A stretch of DNA of 64,000 nucleotides, from assembly GCF_900091615.1 (NCBI RefSeq), contig NZ_FMIA01000002.1:1612001-1676000 (forward strand), in the 5' to 3' direction. Under the pieces are notes generated by a model. The model was not told the DNA's origin. It made no database searches and was given only the letters and a program-made list of their open reading frames with translations. Shown one piece after another: positions 63,399 to 64,000 of the stretch (positions within the stretch are counted from its first letter, which is position 1; the number at the start of each line of letters is the position of its first letter). The position numbers were made by a program, and so were the translations under genes. The stretch is from Micromonospora yangpuensis. GTDB lineage: Bacteria; Actinomycetota; Actinomycetes; Mycobacteriales; Micromonosporaceae.

Positions 63399-64000
63399 GT
63401 GGAGCTGACCGGGGATGGGGCGTCGAGCGTGCCCCGTCGGGCGTTGGGGCGGGCGCTGCGGGAGTTGCGGACCGAGGCGCGGATGACCCTGGAGGGAGCG
63501 GCCGGGGCGTTGGGGTGGAGTCGGCACAAGGTGTGGCGGGCCGAGAGCGGCGTCGGCCCGGCCCGTGGGGTGGACGTCCGGGTCATGTGCGAGCTGTACG
63601 AGGCGCGTACCAGGTTGACCTCGGCTTTGGTCGCACTGGCGGGGGAGACCGGGGCGAAGGGCTGGTGGCTCGCCTACGGTGGCGCGATCCCCGACTGGTT
63701 CGACCTCTACGCCGGCCTGGAGGCCGCCGCCGGCCGACTCCGCGAGTACCAGGACGTCCTGGTCCCCGCCCTGCTCCAGACCCGCGAGTACGCGACGGTT
63801 GCCTGCCGGCATCGGCCCGACGGTGAGCGGGAAGGGGTGGTCGGGGCGCGGCTGGCGCGACAGTCCCTGCTGCGGCGGCGGTCGCCCGCGCCGCCTCGGT
63901 TGGCGGTGGTGTTGTCGGAGGCGGTGCTGATGCGGGTCGTGGGTGACCCGGCGACCATGGCGGGCCAGTTGCGGCAGCTGCTGGCGGTGGGTCGGCTGCC
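63399..64000 (+). CDS. XRE-type regulator with DUF5753 region, 3' end beyond window
   Basis: At least 200 residues, from GTG 63399 with GGGGAGG 7 nt upstream. The HTH is ALGRALRELRTEARMTLEGA with ALGWSRHKVWRAESG. The continuation (WFDLYAGLEAAAGRLREYQD, VLVPALLQTREYATVA) is the DUF5753 region typical of actinomycete XRE regulators that pair with DUF397 proteins. The partner would lie to the right of the window. Confidence 0.85.
   Translation, partial: MELTGDGASSVPRRALGRALRELRTEARMTLEGAAGALGWSRHKVWRAESGVGPARGVDVRVMCELYEARTRLTSALVALAGETGAKGWWLAYGGAIPDWFDLYAGLEAAAGRLREYQDVLVPALLQTREYATVACRHRPDGEREGVVGARLARQSLLRRRSPAPPRLAVVLSEAVLMRVVGDPATMAGQLRQLLAVGRL

Overview
The window is high-GC DNA with the codon use and gene families of a filamentous actinomycete. 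The most likely source is Micromonosporaceae (Micromonospora/Salinispora-like). Pointers are the small XRE-type regulators with DUF397-like partners, TPR-bearing HTH regulators, a DUF2637 protein in an integrative-element block, and many GTG starts. This placement is inferred from gene families; no rRNA is present.

Layout, left to right. (1) 0-6 kb: a giant STAND ATPase with an N-terminal Cap4-like nuclease domain (Avs-like antiviral architecture), followed by an overlapping partner gene that leaves the window. (2) 6.0-6.7 kb: a frameshifted tyrosine-recombinase remnant beside the 3' half of a tRNA-Lys(CTT) gene and its terminator. The same ~255-bp stretch recurs at 47.3-47.6 kb in direct orientation, so 41 kb lie between two att-like repeats. 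(3) 6.8-15 kb: GNAT, a TPR/HTH regulator, a short operon ending in a JmjC-type oxygenase, a pentapeptide-repeat protein, an HTH regulator, HAD and Nudix hydrolases. (4) 16-20 kb: a tightly overlapping operon of Replic_Relax protein, small protein, DUF2637 protein, excisionase-like protein and tyrosine integrase, the core of an actinomycete integrative element. (5) 20-45.8 kb: a defence island. It holds a Mokosh type I-like cassette (pseudokinase, UPF1-like helicase, degenerate PLD protein) and, on the same strand upstream, seven genes in the order and domain types of the methylation-associated defence system MADS (MAD2 to MAD8). A decayed IS5-family copy lies between the two systems. (6) 45.8-47.1 kb: a decayed IS3-family element with perfect 25-bp ends sits where the MADS regulator MAD1 would be expected. 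(7) 47.8-64 kb: HTH/TPR regulator and phosphotransferase, a DUF4236 protein, a DUF4041-GIY-YIG nuclease of SNIPE-like architecture, a ParA-like ATPase with a small partner, a HelD/HelR-type helicase, a 5-formyl-THF cyclo-ligase family protein, GntR and XRE regulators.

How it fits together. The window reads as a tRNA-linked integration hotspot built by several integrative elements that have stacked and decayed, loaded with antiviral genes. MADS looks structurally intact apart from the missing MAD1. The Mokosh-like cassette looks damaged or diverged: a single in-frame stop separates kinase and helicase, the kinase lacks catalytic residues, and the PLD protein lacks its HxK residues. System names (MADS, Mokosh, Avs, SNIPE) come from gene order, domains and motifs seen here matched to remembered families; no database search was run.
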